From Phialocephala subalpina (lineage: Eukaryota; Ascomycota; Leotiomycetes; Helotiales; Mollisiaceae), in contig FJOG01000021.1 of the NCBI GenBank assembly GCA_900073065.1, positions 412,828 to 476,827 on the forward strand: a stretch of DNA of 64,000 nucleotides, written 5' to 3'. Below are positions 32,817 through 44,912 of the stretch, piece after piece. The position numbers were made by a program, and so were the translations under genes. The notes under the pieces were generated by a model. It searched no databases, was not told the origin of the DNA, and saw only the letters and a program-made list of their open reading frames with translations. Every line of letters starts with the position of its first letter. The stretch's first letter is position 1.

Positions 32817-34065
32817 CTACTTCTGGGAAACCGCACTGAAAGAATTCACCGTATCCACCACAGTCTTCTCCAACCCGTGATACTCCACACCAAGCACCTC
32901 CTTGCTCCTCTCGTTGTTCGTCCCAAAAGTTCCTCCAACAGGGAACCTTCCGCCCTCAACCTCCCCGCCAGGCAACACATCCTTATACTCCGGGAAGTTC
33001 TTCCGGATGATTTCCACGACCGTCTTGTTGTTGTATTGCTCATTTGCTGTGGTGAAGAATCTCTTGTTCGCTGCTGTGGGGAGTGACATGGCTTGCACGT
33101 GTGCATAGGCGACGTCACGGACGTCGACCCAGCAGTGGCCTCTGGTGTGAGGTTAGTGAGTGAAGGTGAGGAGGGGTAGGAATGGCAGGGGAAAAGAGCT
33201 ACGCACCCCATGTCTGGGATTCTGGTCTTAGCAGCTCCGGCGGTGATGCCGTAGATGAGCTGATTGGAGGTGTTGAGACTTGAGAGCAAGTGGAGAGCAG
33301 GAATCTGTTTCATCAGTGAAGCTGCAAAGACTGATCGAGACGGATTGACTTACGATAGGACCAAACACCAAAGTAGGGCAGATGATCGAAAGAGAGAAGT
33401 TAGGCTTCTCTTTCTCCACGAAATCCCATGCGGCTTTCTCAGCGAATGCCTTGCTCCCGGTATACCCATTGGCGGGGTGGGACAATGCATCTTCCAATGT
33501 CATAGGGTTGAAATCTATTTCGGAGTACGTGTATCCAGGGCGATCGCCTTTCGAAGGGTCGTAGATAGCAGCGAAGGAGGAAGTAATCACAACTCTCTTC
33601 ACGGTGGGTGCGCCATCTTTGATGGCTTTGAGCATGTTGGTTGTGCCGATGATTGCGGGGTCAAGGAGGTCCTGTTCGAATCGTTAGTCAGGTGTCACCT
33701 TGCTCGGGTCTAGCTGCTCACCTTCTGGATGTCGGTGACGTTGAATTGGAAAGGACTAGCTGTATGTATCACAGCTTCGAATGGAGGAGTCGAGATGACG
33801 GCATTCTTGAATGCGTCAGGCTGGGCAATGTCCTCGACGATGGTGAAATCAAGTTGGTCTTTCCCGTACTTGGAGAAGACTGATTTGATCTGATCTGCCT
33901 TCTTCTGATTTCGGACAGTAGTCACAACAGAGTACCTGTGGTGCAGCTCCATGTTAGCTTAAAGAACGGTCGGTATCCGTACTGCACTTACCCTTGCTTC
34001 AAGAGAAGTCCGAGAACATGAGCAGCGATAAAACCGCTGCCGCCGGTCAAGAGAATTCGAGTCAT
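32817..34065 (-). CDS. NAD(P)-dependent ketoreductase, GRE2/DFR-like extended SDR
   Basis: Five exons (33992-34065, 33722-33935, 33354-33671, 33207-33304, 32817-33141) join in phase across introns of 56, 50, 49 and 65 nt to give 342 residues. The N-terminus is the extended-SDR cofactor motif MTRILLTGGSGFIAAHV. A-V-I-H-T-A-S-P-F is the strand 4 motif, VVITSSFAAIY carries the active-site Ser, and the catalytic Y-x-x-x-K is YTGSK. FGPI and the later C-W-V-D-V-R-D-V-A motif are typical of dihydroflavonol reductase, methylglyoxal reductase and related aldehyde/ketone reductases. The substrate cannot be assigned; fungal GRE2-like enzymes are promiscuous. Cytosolic. Confidence 0.9.
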
Positions 34066-34742
34066 GCTGAAAGTTTGAAGAGGTTGATGGTGGTGTATAG
34101 AGAGCTGAGATGGGAATGGAAATCTGCTGAGAATGATTTGAAAGAGTTGTCTTCCATTCTTCGAGAAGATTTCCGACCTTTATGATCAACGAGGAAGCTT
34201 TGGCATAGGAGATCGGAGCAATAATTCAACCGCAACACTTGCCGGTGCAAACAGATGTCCAGACGCTGCAATGATGAAACTTCAAACTCCATCCTGATAT
34301 ATCGAAAATTCGCATATGAAGTGAAAACAAGCGTCGGGGATAGAGGCGGATGATCGGGCTTAAACTTGGAACTGCAGGAAAAGACAAGCAGCGACACCTC
34401 AAGTGGGCAAATTAACGCCGGCGAACTGCCTCAAATCTGCCCATTGCTTGCCAAGAAAGAGCGATCCGAAAGTTTCGGGAGGTGAGGTAAGCGATGCGAT
34501 GAAGAATGCTGAAGGTTTTCTGGTGAAGTTTTCGGCCGAAGCCAGTCTAACCGAGACGGTTTTTGACGACAGCGTCGACGGCGAAGAGATAAATACAGCC
34601 ACATCAAATCGGGTCCACTTTGATTCCGGTTATCTCCTAGTAGATATTGCATATCAAGAGTGACCTTTCCAATGGAGGATGCGAGATCCATGAGGAGGAA
34701 GATCGAACGCGTTCGGGCGAAGCCCTCTGCCAGCTAGCCACA
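34066..34742. other. Intergenic
   Basis: Promoter of the reductase gene and 3' flank of ALG10. No supported frame. A tRNA-like stretch near 34690-34740 was examined and rejected. Confidence 0.5.
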
Positions 34743-36817
34743 CTACCACATAAACCTCTGTACATTCCCCGGCTCTTGCTTCCACTCAAACCCTCGATAC
34801 AAAAACATATAACCCGTGATAAAATTAATGACCAAGAACCAGGTAGTCTCTAGCCATAGTCTATAATCATGGCCCTCCCACCCCCAGAACTTGATCCATG
34901 TGACAATCTTCTGTCCTACCCCTTGGTTCTTTTGCTTTGACCTCTTCCCAGGTTCAACGATGGGAAATGATGGGACATTCAGGCGCCAAATCACCCATGG
35001 GATGATGAAGTATCGAGGCTCGACGAGAGGGGCAGTGACGAGTGACAATGTCGTAGTGACGAGCAGAATCAGGACGAAGGAAGTCTTAGGTCCTTCTTGG
35101 TCATGGTTCGTCGGCGCAGGCGGCATTGGAGATTGTTTTGAAGCTTGCTTGGACTTCAGAGATACCGAAGGATTTGGTGCTTCCGGAACGCACAGCGTCA
35201 GATATATCAGGTAGGCGCAGCCAAGATACACAGGCGCCAAAAGATAACGAACCAAAGGATGCCGAAGTATGCTGTAGCGGAAGACATAGAACATGTAGTG
35301 TCGATTATCTGCTAGGGTGAATGGATGAATGATGGTGTTGAACTTGATGACAACGAGGGTGGCTTCCAGTGCTAGGCCGGTGTATGTTGCGACGCGGACG
35401 TACTTCCAGAATAGCTTCGGAAAAAGAGGAAGCGCGAGTAATTTGGTCAGGCTCTGGAGGAAGGCAAAGGCGACAGGAATGATGAGCGGTAACGAGAAGA
35501 AGGCTACTAATGGCCAGATATACAGCATCTGCGGGAGATGGATGGTAGCGACATGGTTTTCCTTGTCCCCTATTGAAGTCAGCGAATATCACGTGGGGGA
35601 CTCTTAGGACTTACCAAGGACAACACCACCATTCCAGACTACAAATGCAGAAAATGAGGTAAGCAGAGCCACATACGGCCAAAGTCTCGTTGCGAGGATC
35701 AACGGCCGAAACAAGGCTGCGACAGCGATGCTGATAGCACATAAGACGAAGTCTTCATAGGTTAGCAGGTGCGAGGCACACTGAGGGAGCAAACATACCA
35801 TGAACACTGGCATCTCTGAGCGGAATATCATGAATCTCGCCATGGCTGTATTCCTTCAACTTCGCAAGGATGGTTTCTTTCAGGTTTCCAGGCGCAGGCT
35901 CCACTTCAACACTTGCCGTTTGGGTGATCTTGATGGTCCTCACCAGCTCAAGGCCGCCCATGAACACAGAGACCCAGAAGATGTTGGTCTGTCGCATGGT
36001 CAAAGCCACCAATCCGGTGAAGTACATCCATACAAGGCCCTCATGTGAATTCGTGTATGCACCTTTTCTCTCGAGAAAAAGTCGGTACATCCGCAGGACG
36101 ATACAAGTCGACAGGACGTCCGTGTAGAAGAGTCCTGAGAAAAAGAATAGTAAGGGGAACAACGCGATGTTCAACGATGTATGCAGAGAGGTTGACGATA
36201 TAGGCTTGCCTGCACCAATCCATTTTGAAACACGAAGTGCTGGATTCGGCTTCCAGATTTGAGTGATGAGTGATCTGCAATCCGAGGCGTATGACATAGT
36301 CATGATGAGAGAGAAGACATTGAAAAGTCGTAGGGTATACGGACTACACCAGAAGCTTCTGAATAGTTTTGAAAACAGAGTCGCAAAGACATAACTACAT
36401 CAAAGTCAGCGTGGACATGACAGAAGACGGAGGTGCTTGTACAGGCCAGGAGGCGTGGTGAGCTTTGGATCCCAAATATCGTATGCCCCAACACAATATG
36501 CCTGAGATTGTGGTATATGGAACACTTCATCCTGTGGAATGTGAGCATCTACTTTCAAAGACGGCCGGGAAACCCACCAAATAGGGCTCTGGGACAATCT
36601 CAGTCACCTGACGTTGCCAGAAACTGGTGAGCAGGTAGAGTGAAAGGTACACGACTCCGGTTGTGATTGTGACCGATCGAAAGAGTGCATTCGGAGAGAA
36701 GGGCGAGTCCCATACGGCCAGGCCAACCAAAGACCATGGCAGTATGTTTTCCATCCACGTGATAGCGTCTTCAGCCATCGTGGCTTTTTCGACACGTCGC
36801 CGCTCGAACGCGGCCAC
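34743..36817 (-). CDS. ALG10: Dol-P-Glc:Glc2Man9GlcNAc2-PP-Dol alpha-1,2-glucosyltransferase
   Basis: Five exons (36578-36817, 36443-36531, 35799-36394, 35615-35752, 34743-35569) join in phase across introns of 46, 48, 46 and 45 nt to give 629 residues, or 616 if translation begins at MAEDAIT (36778). Junction one restores the family hallmark PEPYLDEVFHIPQ, followed by YDIWDPKLTTPPGLY, where the acidic luminal loop is expected to hold the catalytic carboxylate. Junction four gives GDKENHVATIHLPQ, and later HPFTLADNRHYMFY is a second Alg10 signature. Many hydrophobic helices span the ER membrane. The enzyme adds the terminal alpha-1,2-glucose to the lipid-linked oligosaccharide before transfer by oligosaccharyltransferase. 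It shares a 605-bp divergent region with the aspartic protease gene. Confidence 0.95.
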
Positions 36818-37422
36818 AAATCAGAATGAACGAACGAACCACTTAAAGCATCTAAACCACGACCTATTCAGACAACATTGACATAAACGAGAGCGAAGAC
36901 GCAGTGAGAAAAGCGGCTGTAATGTTCGAGTTCAATGTTTTTGAAGCAATTGAGAAAAGTGTCGTGAGCTGAAACGATGTGACCAATCATCGCGTGTCAA
37001 CCCGTGCTGAATCATCCGCCGCTTAGCCCGCTTCAAGCTTAGTGCGTTCGCTACCAACCTCCCGTCGCGTCCGAAAATATATCTTCCGTCTTCTTCCTCT
37101 CCTTTCAACATCACAACTGCCGAGTCGTCACTACTCTCGGTATTCATCCATCAACGCCTACCGTGAGTTACATCGGCGTGTGTGTTTGTGTCCAAGTCTA
37201 CGTGATACGAACGAACAAGCCAATGGCAACTCAAAAACCCCGCATCTCGCGCCCCCTATGGACATCTGAGCCTCTTCACTACTTTATTTGCACTATTCTT
37301 TAGAGTTCTTCGCATCACTTCATAGGCACTGATTAATATGTTGCTTTATAAGTATAAAGTGTTCGCTGATGACAATGCTTCTCCTTCCTCAATCTAGCTT
37401 TCTCCTACCTCTCAATTCCACA
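36818..37422. other. Divergent promoter, ALG10 / aspartic protease
   Basis: About 600 bp with short plus frames only. The right end before 37423 is pyrimidine-rich leader (CTCCTTCCTC, TTTCTCCTACC). Confidence 0.5.
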
Positions 37423-38709
37423 ATGTCTGCTGTCTTTCGAATCATTTCCTCGCTCGCGGTCCTTTCTGCTACAGCCGCATACCCATCAAACACTTTTCCT
37501 CTTCATCGACGACAATCTGAAATCACAAGACGAGGATTCTCGAAGGGTTCTGCATCACTTCTATCAACGCAACTAGGAGAAGTCGTCGACGTCGAGGTCA
37601 ATCTGGGGGGCCAATCATTTCTCGTCGAACTAGATCTGGGCAGCTCTGATCTATGGGTAGTTGGAGATGGATACAAATGCATTGACCCATCGACCAATGG
37701 TATCCTTCCGCAATCATCATGCCTCTATGGAAACAAAACATATTCGCCTTCAGAAACGTTCTTTCCAATTCCCAACCAAAATTTCGGGGTTTTTTATGGC
37801 GCTGGAATTGCGGCAGGGATATTGGGAAACGATACTGTGACATTTGCAAATATCAGTGTTCCCAGACAGAAAGTTGGAATTGCGCAAAGCACCACAAACC
37901 AAGGCGATGGAGTCAACAGCGGTCTTCTCGGCTTGGCGTACCCCGCTCTCACCTCCGCGCATCCTGGAACATCGATCGACAACACCACATTCCTTTACAA
38001 TCGTATCCCATATGATCCACTCCTATTCAATATGGCCAATCAGGGTCTTATTGAACCTTTCTTCAGTCTCGCAATCGAAAGAACTTCATTCGATGAGGCC
38101 ACCGGACCAGGTGGGCTTTTATCCATCGGAGAGATAGCTCCAGTGCCCCATTCACACGAGTGGGCTTCAACACCAGTGGTAATCCTGCCTGATATACCAA
38201 TCAACGTCACTGCCAACATCAGTCAGATCTCTTACTGGGCACTCGAAATTCAGGGCGTTTATTATGGCAACCGACAATCTCCAGTCAAAAGCAACTGCAC
38301 CACCGAGCCAGCCAATCTTGACCATCTCTCCAAGAACGACACCTCCTTCAACGGCATCCTCGACAACGGGAACCTACTCACGTTCCTCCCTGCTGCCGTT
38401 GCCGAAGCAGTCAATGCCCAATTCTCACCTCCAGCAACTCTCGCGGAAGGAACATACACCTGGTCCGTTCCCTGCAACGCCACGGCCCCAGCATTTGGAC
38501 TTGAGATTGCACGTCAGATTTTCTGGCATGACGCTAGGGATATGATTATCAACAACGGGGATGGAACTTGTTCTAGTCCGATTGCGAGAGCGGAAGATGT
38601 TACGCTGGATGGGTTTGTGGGGCATTTTATTGGGATTCAGTTCTTCAAGAATGTGCTTGCAGTGTTTGACTTTGGGAAAGATGAGATTAGACTGGCTGCG
38701 AGAACATAG
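37423..38709 (+). CDS. Secreted aspartic (pepsin-family A1) protease-like protein
   Basis: Single exon, 428 residues from the ATG at 37423, chosen because MSAVFRIISSLAVLSATAAYP is a clean signal peptide; an in-frame Met at 37369 lies upstream. Dibasic sites at about residues 29-30 and 36-37 could release a short propeptide. The first active-site strand reads VELDLGSSDLWVV, with Asp71 kept but D-T-G changed to D-L-G. The second reads FNGILDNGNLLTFLP, with Asp314 kept and D-S/T-G changed to D-N-G. The flap region is FGVFYGAGIAAG and the GLLGLAYP motif is intact. Several NxT/NxS sites and paired Cys (residues 86 and 100 among them) fit a secreted glycoprotein. The C-terminus lacks a GPI-type tail. 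Catalysis is possible because both Asp remain, but activity may be reduced or altered. Confidence 0.88.
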   Translation: MSAVFRIISSLAVLSATAAYPSNTFPLHRRQSEITRRGFSKGSASLLSTQLGEVVDVEVNLGGQSFLVELDLGSSDLWVVGDGYKCIDPSTNGILPQSSCLYGNKTYSPSETFFPIPNQNFGVFYGAGIAAGILGNDTVTFANISVPRQKVGIAQSTTNQGDGVNSGLLGLAYPALTSAHPGTSIDNTTFLYNRIPYDPLLFNMANQGLIEPFFSLAIERTSFDEATGPGGLLSIGEIAPVPHSHEWASTPVVILPDIPINVTANISQISYWALEIQGVYYGNRQSPVKSNCTTEPANLDHLSKNDTSFNGILDNGNLLTFLPAAVAEAVNAQFSPPATLAEGTYTWSVPCNATAPAFGLEIARQIFWHDARDMIINNGDGTCSSPIARAEDVTLDGFVGHFIGIQFFKNVLAVFDFGKDEIRLAART

Positions 38710-39110
38710 GTAGGCCGTGGTAGATTGACGGCGTTGGTGAATAGTTACATCTCAGAAGGATGCCGTTGCCGTGGCAGGTAGAGACCGTGGAGAGGTGAAT
38801 GTTGGATTCACTTCACGTGATACCAAGCACTGTTGTCTCCGGAGGAAGTCTAGGTACTTTCCTGTAAATATTAATCTTAGTTAAACAATATAGACCAGAG
38901 ATTTGCTTGAGCATGAATGCCGAATAATATCTTAATGGATCTGTGAAGAACACGTGATAAGGATCAGCCACTGGCGGTACCTAGTGCCTTCCGATCGCTT
39001 CTTTAGCTTCTGCAAACAGAGAACATCTCTTCTCCAACAAAACTTCACTTCTTCAGGGCCAACATCCTCTCTGACCCTCACTCAAATTTTTTGCAATCAC
39101 CTGGGAAATC
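38710..39110. other. Intergenic
   Basis: 3' flank of the protease gene and upstream flank of the pseudogene. Nothing recognised. Confidence 0.5.
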
Positions 39111-39144
39111 TTGGGGTGCGCAACTGTCCGTACCTTCTTTCACC

Positions 39145-41728
39145 ATGGCGGACCGCCACGACTCCTCACGTACAAACGAGACACCAGACACTTGCTCTAC
39201 TGGTTGATCCATGCCTCTAATGGCATCATAAGATCTTCGTCATTCAACTCACTCCAAGGCATACCTCCCGCTCTCAACACGACCGGTGAGATCAAGCTCA
39301 ACAGCCAGGTCCCGCTCTCAAGATTTGTGGCGAAGCATATCAGTCCGATTCCTTCCACCATCTACCGACTCTTTCAGTCCGTAATCACTGATAGAAAATC
39401 TGTACATGCGATGTTCCAACGAGTGGCTTTTATGTCCCCTGATCCAGAGACTGAAAAGAGCAACTAGTCCCACCACAGATTCATAGAACTCCTTACCGAA
39501 GCCTTCGAGAATTAGGGTGGCGTAGAGTGGGCCTCGAACCGGAGAACTGAAATCCCTGACAATGAAAATTCAGATGAAGTCATATTTGCAAACACGTTTT
39601 TCATGCTCCACCTCGAAGACCCTAGCGACGTCGAACCACCGGAAGATGCAGATGATCATTCAGTACACATGCGTCAAAAACGCCAAAGAAAGAAGACGAC
39701 CGGGAAAGGAAAGAAAGGGAAGAAAAGCAAGAAGACGAGACGAAACACTGATGATAGTGCTCTTGATGAGATACCGCTTGTCGATTATCGTATTATTGAA
39801 GACCGAGATGGCGAGGCCCCAACCTACAGTGACTACTTTATAACCGCCTATACGCTCTTCGCACAAATGATCGAGTTACGAAGCCTCATTCAAATCATCT
39901 GGCGCCAGGTAGCATACGGTAGGCCTAACAGCGCCGTTGCTGGACTGTGTCTAACATGAGCATTGCCATGATCCAAAAAACGGAATCCGCAATCTTCGTC
40001 AACTTTCCCGGCAATTATTCTTACGATGCCGTCATGAATGTTCTCACACAGGGCAACCACCCGGAAAAGCACGGAGCTTGATTAAAATTACACTTCATCA
40101 CCTAAACCCTGGTGCCAAAGAACCTCGATTTATCGACGACAATGACGTTTGTTTTGGCCTTAAAGAGCAGTTTCTGATATACTGTTACCAAGATCTACAA
40201 GACTTCATCGTAGACTTTCAGAAGACACGGAACGGTAAATCCACCAAGCGCATGCTAGCAGAAATCCCAGAATGAAATCCATAACTTGACCTTCAAAAGA
40301 TCAGTAAAGAAGAGCGCGTTAAATGGCGTCGAGCCTACACAATCAATTGGCTGTACGACTTGGTAAATTAGTACTCCTATCTCGAAATTAAGAAGGGGGG
40401 GCGAAAGCATTGCTCTGGAGACGGTTGACTGGACTAAGCAGGGATCTTAGTATAGCCGCACCTTTCAGACGTCCTTGGGGGTTCGGAGACTTTCCTGGAC
40501 TCGTTACCTCTCTCGTAATGCAAAAGGAAGGCACAAACTTTCTACTACGGATACCTCCATACATCGTCTTCCAGCTTCAATGCATTGTTGACTCCATCAC
40601 AGTCAGTCGAGGCTGGTCGACAAGCACTTTCCAAGGCGATATTCTAGGTCAGCCTGCGCAGGATTTCCGCCCCAACCGAGATGCTGAACTCTTCATGCGT
40701 CGAGACGGCTACGATTGCGGCTTCGGGTTCCAGAAAGCGGCCATTATGTTGCATGTGATATGGGACGAAGTCTCTACTCTCGACTACATTTATGCCGAAG
40801 CCGGATTGATAGAACGCTTTCGAAGTCACCTTTCTCAACGTTTCGGTTACACGACCTTCACGTTTGGTGCATTTGATAGCACCGCCCCTCGTTCTCGGTT
40901 CTCTAATACCAACAAGAACGGACTCTGGGAATACTGTCCATTCATCTGTGGGGTCGGTTTAGAGGACGTCCTCCATGACTCATCTGATCTTGGGGTTGTG
41001 ACATGGGACATCAGAGTGGAGCCAACATGTGCTGTCCATCTTTACAACATGCTGGCGAATAAAGGTTACACTGACAACACAAATGGATTATTCGCTCTTC
41101 TGACAGAACACTTTTCAACGGAGTTCTTTCCTCGTGGCAAAGTGCTGATAGCAGACTTCGGGAAAAGTTTTTTGTACAACAAGCATTGTGGCCCTGCTTC
41201 CCTGAATGGAGATCGGCCCAACCGAAACCGAGTCAGAAACCGCCAATCACGCGAAGCAAGAAGCATTACTGACTTCCTGAATCCGGTCGCGAATCAATTC
41301 TTCAAAATAAAGACGCTTTTGAGGCTTTATCGTGAGGCAGACTGGGACCCAGATCGAATCTCCGAGGAAGACATTCCTATACCTTCATATCTGGCAATCT
41401 TGCGTCTCAGTCAGGCCAAGCACCATATCGATCCGACTTCGGGAAAGAAATTCTTCGAGGAAACGCCACTTCCATTATATATGACAGCCCGAAGTTCAGG
41501 GAAATGCCTTTAAACCGCAAGAGGGTGTTCCTTACCAAGCTGCTTCTCGGTTGTGATGACGAAGAAGCATTGCAAATCATTGCTCGTGCATTTGAGCCTG
41601 CTAGACAACCTTTCTCCCCATTTCAGTATTGGGATATAAGGACTAAACATCATGCGGCAAAGGTTGGTACAATTGGTTTCCAAGACCCAATGCGTCGTGA
41701 TTGTGGTCCTGCTTGCAGTGTAATGTAG
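39145..41728 (+). pseudogene. DUF6604-like fungal protein, multiply disrupted
   Basis: Homology-like text runs through all three plus frames. ATG at 39145 starts MADRHD, then a frameshift leads to LTYKRDTRHLLYWLIHASN, resembling the N-terminal DUF6604 region of large fungal proteins (family assignment from memory). Stops interrupt it at 39465 (TAG), 39513 (TAG), 40273 (TGA), 40282 (TAA) and 40369 (TAG). The frame then changes near 39955 (to MSIAMIQKTESAIFVNFPG), 40080, 40400, 40430-40465 and 41480. The longest intact piece is 40410-41513 (367 codons) and the tail is 41504-41728. A Lys-rich segment (KKTTGKGKKGKKSKKTRR) lies near 39690-39745. No set of introns explains these breaks. The gene is not functional as it stands; residual coding-like quality shows the decay is fairly recent. 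Confidence 0.8.
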
Positions 41729-42819
41729 TTTTACATCGCTACTCTAACTTCTTGTAACATACGTCTTCGTTCCCGAAGAGATCAAGAGGTGGGCTAAGAG
41801 ATCATAGGGCTGAAAAATGGGTGAAAACTTGAAAGTGACTGGAGAATGGGACCAATACCAAAGTAATGATTTGCTTTTGGAAATTGTAGATTGTCTTTGG
41901 TTGTTTGAAATTGCAATTTGGACTCTGCATTCCACCCAAGATGTTTGGGAATTGGGAGTAAATGACTAAGTGTACTTGTTTGTTGCCGTACGAGTCTCTC
42001 ATATCAAATACTCCATTTGAATGCCGAGCCCAGTTTAAGATATTCGAATCATCCGCTCCCAAAGTCCTGATCGTTGACGGTGATTAGGTGTTGACGGCAG
42101 ACAAGAGGAATCTCAAAATGTACAACCTATGTGGTGGTCTGGTTCAAAGATGCCCGGACTGCAGGGCATTGGGCTGATTCTCGCAGGGTAGGTTGTATAG
42201 CGAGTGCTACCCTACTGGCACAGCGACGAAATGCCTGAACCTGTGGGAGTATAGCGATTCAGAGCTTGGAGATCTCCTCTTTTAGGGCGCTTTAGCAATT
42301 CAAGCCCTGTAGTTCCAAGACTTTTGAAACAGACCTCCGTAATCAGGGTCAATCTGAGAGCTACTAGAGAAGGCATCGAGGATGGAGAAGACTGAGTCGC
42401 GGAGATGATCGAGGAATTGCATCAATTGATGTAGTGGGTCACGTTTTCTGGAACTGAACTTCTAGTTTAGTACTTGGAGACTCAAACTATGTATTGTTCT
42501 TCTTTTTAGGCAAGCAGATACCTTATGTACTCTACATGTAGTGATAGAATGCGGATATCGAAAGGCTTGGGTAAGTGATATGCCTTCTTTCGTTATGTAT
42601 ACTTATAGATCGGGGATAAATATATAATTTCAGACGAAATGTTTATCTCCGAGGAAAGCGCAAGTCCCTAGATTGCGAGAATAATTCGCCGACTTGGTGG
42701 TGGGTTAAACCGCTAGCCTACTTGTAGCAACTTTAATGTTACTTAAGCGGACTCTCTCCTTGCCTGCCATCCTCTTTCTCCAAGACAAATTCTAGTTTGC
42801 GCTCCGTGTTAGCAGCAAG
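41729..42819. other. Intergenic, no convincing gene
   Basis: About 1.1 kb between the pseudogene and the Cys-rich gene. Frames on the minus strand are short and featureless. Confidence 0.5.
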
Positions 42820-44091
42820 ATGGCTCTTGACGAAGACTACACTGAGTCGAAGCTCCCCCTCACCACGTATCTCGCAAGCATTGCGACGGCTCTTTCCGCA
42901 CAAGAACCAGCAAAGAAAGTCTCGGTCGCCAATGCAATCCTCGACAGCGCATTACTAAAGAGCAACCCTGGATCTCCTATCAAGAGACAACCTAAGGGAC
43001 CAATCACCGAAGAAACGATCAAAACTCTTACACGCATCGCACCAGCCATAAATAGAGCGCAACTTCGCGAGATTCTCTCCAACATCCAACTTCAACTGTC
43101 AGAACAACAACAATACGAGCTCTTGAACATGTCGCAACAAGGGCCTTCTGGATCTATTTCCCGATGCGATAGATGCAAGCAAGAGATTTATTCGGTAAGT
43201 TGGACTTGCTCTGTTCAAGTATCTGGCTCTTGTGGCCAGGTCCTATACTGCTGTCAACAGGCATTGCCACTTTGCGCGAACGGTGTGCTCTAGGACGACA
43301 TTTGCTAACACTCTTCAGACCACCTCCTGCTCCATCTTAGCCATTTGCAACACAGTAGACGAAAAGACAGTCGGAGGAAACGCAGAAGACAAGTTTCCTA
43401 GATTTGCATCACTTGCAGCAAAGCGCATTATCAGCCCTTGCAAGAAGTGCTTGGAAGAAAACTCTGAGAAGTTTGACCTGAAGGGATCATGCCAATGCTT
43501 GGGTCGATATGTTACCCCTCAAGAAGGAAACAACGAAGGCCGTCACTGCGAGACTTGTTTCGAAGATCTCAAGGAGGAGATGAAGGAGCAAAACACCTGC
43601 GAAATGCCCCGAGCTGATATTGAGCATGGAACCTTCTCTCTTCTCGTAAGTTTTACAGCTCCTCCACACTTGTATGGGAGAGACAAACTAACTGGTGATA
43701 GGACTATCAATGCGATTGTGGCAGGTGTTCAAGCCCGTACACAGCTCGCATTTGCAGACTCTGCCGCAAGACTTGTAGGCCATATACACTTAACAAAGAC
43801 AACAAAATGCTTCGTTCGACTTTCGAAGGCACCTTAGAGACATCGATGGAGCTTACGGGAACTGGACTCTGGGGCGATAACCAAGACTACTGGACAAATG
43901 TTGGGGACGAGTGGGACAATGGGTTCTGTGACTACTTCGTCAAACATGAGTACTTCAACAAGGGAGAGAAGCAGGCATCTGGGAATGACGCGGATAACGC
44001 TGGACCAGGCGTAGGAGAGAAGGTAGACGAAGATATCTGCGCTGGAGAAGAAGACGGTGGTGAAGTTGTCCGCGATGGAGATCACAAGTAA
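42820..44091 (+). CDS. Cysteine-rich hypothetical protein, three exons
   Basis: Exons 42820-43194, 43319-43645 and 43702-44091 join in phase 0 across introns of 124 and 56 nt to give 363 residues. The first 110 residues are helical and soluble. From about residue 115 cysteines cluster: CDRCKQEIYS, then C-S-I-L-A-I-C, C-K-K-C, C-Q-C, C-E-T-C, and after the second junction CDCGRCSSPYTARICRLCRK. The paired C-x2-C spacing suggests zinc binding by treble-clef or RING-like knuckles, but no named finger fits. The C-terminal 70 residues are acidic with Trp and Tyr. No signal peptide, so the cysteines are probably metal ligands rather than disulfides. Function unknown. Confidence 0.75.
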
Positions 44092-44330
44092 CGGGGGCAT
44101 ATCGAGGGTACTGGAGGAACGCAGATCTTTGAGATGAAGACTGCCCCGTCTGCATTCTGGAGCTGAACACCAGAAATCCAGAATTAGTATTTGCAGAACT
44201 TTTGCGTTGAATTCCGATTTTGGAGCGGGACAAACCTCATGCTTCATAGCAACCAAACATTGATTTTCACAAAACAAACGCCTCACATTCGATTGATACT
44301 CCAATTATGATCCCCTTGAGCGTTAAGTCC

Positions 44331-44912
44331 TCACCTAAAATAAAACAAAAAATAGCTCGCTACGAAGCGGAACGCCGATACACTAGCAAGGGAGCCCGTA
44401 GAACCTGATTCGTCAAAGTTCGGCTCCCAAAACAATACACCATACGCAAGAATGGCCGTCAGACTCAGGAAGAACCATATGATTGCCACTGATTTCGGTC
44501 AGCTTCATCTTCCCGTATACCAAGTTTACACCTTCCTCAGACCGACAACGCGAAACGGGCTGGCAGAGGGGGACTTACCTTCAGGCTCCAACCCAAAGAT
44601 ATCCGTCTTCGGGACCTCTTTTCTCTTTGGTCTATTTCCAGCACTATCTGTCTGATTTTGCCCTTGCTTCTGATTTCCTGAGACCTTTCTCGCATGCCCA
44701 AACAGAATCGCTCCAACCTCAGCCCCGAGAATTGCTCGGTATGTCTCGACACCAATGGATACCAGTTCGGATCCACGACCCAATCTCCATTTAGAAGCCA
44801 TCTCACGAACTTCTGATTCAGGGACAGCGTGGTGGTCTCTGAGGAGTGTCGCGAGGAAATCACGGACAGCGGTTGGTGTCGCATATGTGGGTGGGAGTTG
44901 TTGGTTTGCCAT
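44331..44912 (-). CDS. Small single-pass membrane protein, two exons
   Basis: Exons 44579-44912 and 44331-44488 join in phase 1 across a 90-nt intron (GTAAGT...CAG) to give 163 residues. An in-frame Met upstream at 44969 would add 19. The N-terminal 70 residues are soluble and helical (TAVRDFLATLLRDHHAV and following), with a conserved-looking ETYRAILGAEVGAILFGHA segment. A hydrophilic linker follows, then a hydrophobic helix IIWFFLSLTAILAYGVLFW encoded at the start of exon 2, and a short tail. This suggests a tail-proximal membrane anchor, with the N-terminus in the cytosol inferred. No family is recognised. Confidence 0.65.

Noticed and set aside
34690..34745. tRNA-like stretch on the minus strand with GTTCGATC and a GTGGCTAGCTGGCAG segment
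   Set aside because: The candidate T-arm has no complementary stem after the TTCGATC loop and no acceptor stem can be drawn.
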